Assembly (NCBI RefSeq): GCF_905171775.1
Contig: NC_053499.1
Span: 92,483,512 to 92,547,511, forward strand
Direction: 5' to 3'
From: Rana temporaria
Taxonomy: Eukaryota; Chordata; Amphibia; Anura; Ranidae
DNA length: 64,000 bases
Position 1 is the stretch's first letter. Each line of letters opens with the position of its first letter. Of the stretch, positions 61,766-64,000 are shown piece by piece. The notes below the pieces were generated by a model. The model did no database searches. It saw only the letters and a program-made list of their open reading frames with translations, and had not been told where the DNA came from. The translations under genes were made by a program, and so were the position numbers.

Positions 61766-63998
61766 CTATTCTGCACAAGGTACGGACAAGTCCTGTGGGA
61801 TCCATGCCTGGTTCATTTTAATGAACGTGAGCTTGTCCACATTGGCTCTGGACAGGCGGCTGCGCTTGTCTGTGATAACGCCCCCTGCCGTGCTAAATAC
61901 ACGTTCAGACAATACACTGGCCGCAGGGCAGGCCAGCACCTCCAAGGCGTAAAGGGCAAGCTCAGGCCATGTGCCCAATTTGGAGACCCAGAAGTTTAAG
62001 GGGGCACAGCCGTCATTCAGTACGTGTAGGCGTGTGCTCACATACTGCTCCACCATGTTGCTGAAATGCTGCCTCCTGCTAAAACGTTCCATATCAGCTG
62101 GTGGTGCTGTTTGTTGTGGCGTGCTGACAAAGCTTTTCCACATTTCGGCCATGCTAACCCTGCCTTCTGAGGTGCTGGCGGTGCCCCTGCTGCGTTGGCG
62201 ACCTCTTCCTCCTCCTCTGCCTTCGCCTTCTGCTTCCACTGTGCCCCCGCTGCCAGGTGGGAATTGCACCAGCAGCGCGTCTACCAGCGTGTGCTTGTAC
62301 TCGCGCATCTTGCGTTCATGCTCCAGTGAGGGGATTAAGGACGGTACAATGTCCTTGTAACGGGGATCCAGCAGCGTGGCCACCCAGTAATCAGCACCTG
62401 TTATAATGTGTGAAACATGCCGGTCGTTGCGGAGACACTGCAGCATGTAATTGCTCATGTGTGCCAGGCTGCCCAGAGGCAACGAACAGCTGTCCTCTGT
62501 GGGAGGTGTATCATCTGTGTCCTCTGTATCCCCCCAGCCACGCACCAGTAATGGCCATGAGCTGGTCTGGATGCCATCCTGCTGTGAACATGGTTCCTCC
62601 TCCTCCTCCATGTCTTCCTCCTCCTCATCCTCCACCGCGTCATCCTCCCAGAACTGTGCCCTTGCTGGAAAATTGTGTACCTGGCCTTTGTTGGTGCACG
62701 AACCCACCCTCGGAGCCACTTGTGAATGACAGCCCTGAAAGCCTTGGAAATGATCCCGATTCCTCCTCCTCCTGTGCCACATCCTATTCTATCATCGCCC
62801 GTAGCGTTTTTTCAAGGAGGCATAGAACTGGGATAGTCACGCTGAGAGCGGCGTCATCGGCACTGGCCATGTTGGTGGAGTACTCAAAACAGCGCAACAA
62901 GGCACACAGGTCTCGCATGGAGGCCTAATTATTGGTGGTAAAGTGGTTCTGTTCCGCAGAGCGACTCACGCGTGCGTGCTGCAGCTGGAACTCCACTATT
63001 GCCTGCTGCTGCTCGCACAGTCTGGCCAGCATGTGCAAGGTGGAGTTCCACCTTGTGGGCACATCATATATGAGGCGTGAGCGGGAAGTCCGAAGTTACG
63101 CTGCAGCGCTGCCAGGCGAGCAGCAGCAGGGTGAGAACGCCGAAAGTGCGCACAGACGGCCCGCACTTTCTGCAGCAGCTGTGGCATATCGGGGTAAGTT
63201 TTCAGGAAACTCTGCACCACCAAATTCAGCACATGCGCCAGGCAAGGGATGTGCGTCAAACCGGCTAGGCCCAGAGCTGCTACGAGATTTCGCCCGTTAT
63301 AGCACACCACCAGGCCCGGCTTGAGGCTTACTGACGCCAACCACTCATCGGTCTGTTGTTCCATGTCCCTCCACAACTCCTGCATGGTGTGTGGTTTTTT
63401 CCCCCAAACAGGAAAGTTTTAAAACTGCAGGCTGGCGTTTACCCATGGCTGTGCTGAAGTTGGTGATGAATTTGTTACAATGACTGGATGAGGAGGCGGT
63501 AGAGGATGAGGAAGCGGAGTAGAAGGAGTTAGGAACAGGAGGCAAACTGAAGCGCCCTGCAATCCTCGGTGGTGGAAGGACATGCGCCAAACTGCTATCC
63601 GCCTCAGGCCCAGCCGCCACTACATTTACCCAGTGCGCTGTTAGGGAGATATAATGTCCCTGACCGTGCTTACTGGTCCACGTATCCGTAGTTAGGTGGA
63701 CCTTGGCACAGATGGCGTTGAGCAGTGCACACCTGATTTTGTCCCCCACTTGGTTGTGCAGGGAAGGGATGGCACGCCTGGAAAAGTAGTGGCGGCTGGG
63801 CACGACGTACTGTGGGACAGCCAATGCCATCAGGCTTTTAAAACTCTGCGTCTCCACCAGACGGAATGACCGCATTTCAAAGGCCAGTAATTTTGAAATG
63901 CTGGCATTCAGGGCCAAGGATCGCGGGTGGGTAGAGGGGTACTTCCTCTTACGCTCCAGTGTTTGGGAGATGGAGAGCTGAATGCTTCCATGGGACAT
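61766..63998 (-). pseudogene. hAT-3 transposase (partial, disrupted)
   Basis: On the minus strand from the window edge: a frame from 63998 with V-H-L-T-T-D-T-W-T-S-K-H (first catalytic Asp) and S-L-T-A-H-W; a shift near 63350-63385; then V-V-C-Y-N-G-R-N where hAT enzymes have C-D-N, so the second Asp is Tyr; C-L-A-H-V-L-N-L-V-V. Stops lie near 62926 and 62790. The frame 62782-61766 holds an acidic stretch, D-Y-W-V-A-T-L-L-D-P-R-Y-K and the dimerisation block C-P-A-A-S-V-L-S-E-R-V-F-S. The BED finger would lie beyond the window. Inactive copy. Confidence 0.85.
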
Positions 63999-64000
63999 TG

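Larger units (their letters stand above)
61019..64000 (-). mobile_element. hAT-3: hAT transposon, minus strand, truncated by the window end
   Basis: The terminus TAGAGTTTAGCGGACACC begins at 61019; the candidate 8-bp target ACTGTGAT is at 61011-61018 but the other end lies outside. Next to the end are a perfect hairpin (about 61082-61101, CCCCATTGAAGTCAATGGGG) and a tandem pair of about 106 bp (61174-61279 and 61280 on). It encodes a disrupted hAT transposase on the minus strand. It is a different family from hAT-2. Confidence 0.75.

Overview
The window is transposable-element (TE) DNA from a vertebrate nuclear genome, most likely an anuran amphibian. The evidence is the TE mix (Tx1/L1-like LINEs, a GIY-YIG Penelope element, a Ngaro-type tyrosine-recombinase retrotransposon with an SGNH hydrolase domain, hAT, PIF/Harbinger-like, TTAA-flanked and Tc1/mariner DNA transposons) plus several high-copy repeats I recall from ranid frogs. 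The species call rests on memory. I found no host protein gene, rRNA, tRNA or CRISPR array.

Layout. 1-6.3 kb holds a decayed Ngaro/DIRS-type element (gag, RT remnant plus RNase H, tyrosine recombinase, SGNH hydrolase) with a 526-bp solo LTR in its hydrolase region. 6.3-7.7 kb is unassigned DNA plus a 399-bp MITE. From about 7.7 kb to 61 kb one L1-like LINE (the host L1) has been split by serial insertions. Its ORF1 lies at 18.7-19.8 kb and its ORF2 at 38.2-39.9, about 40.96-41.01 and 59.66-61.02 kb. The insertions are: hAT-1 (7958-18530, itself holding a TTAA element and another L1, L1-A); a non-autonomous Gypsy-type LTR element (19959-35793) that contains a 12.65-kb hAT element (hAT-2) with its own nested Harbinger-like, Tc1 and mariner elements; a second TTAA element (36669-37789); a palindromic repeat (39856 to about 40955); and an 18.6-kb inverted Penelope dimer (41014-59662). 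A third hAT (61019 to the window end) lies in the 3' end of the host L1.

The most unusual object is 41014-59662. Two head-to-head Penelope copies each carry the same 6.05-kb L1 at the same codon, and one 15-bp target duplication flanks the whole dimer. The right-arm L1 has both ORFs open and an FADD catalytic box; the left-arm L1 has FADN. The Penelope endonuclease is open on the left and has a stop codon on the right. In my hand comparison the L1 and its immediate flanks are almost identical between arms while the distal arms differ by about 1%, which suggests arm-to-arm gene conversion.

Most insertions are confirmed by target-site duplications readable in the sequence (8 bp for hAT, 5 bp for LTR elements, TTAA, TWA, TA, and 15 bp for the retrotransposons), and twice by reading frames that rejoin exactly across an insertion (gag across hAT-2; Penelope RT-endonuclease across the L1).
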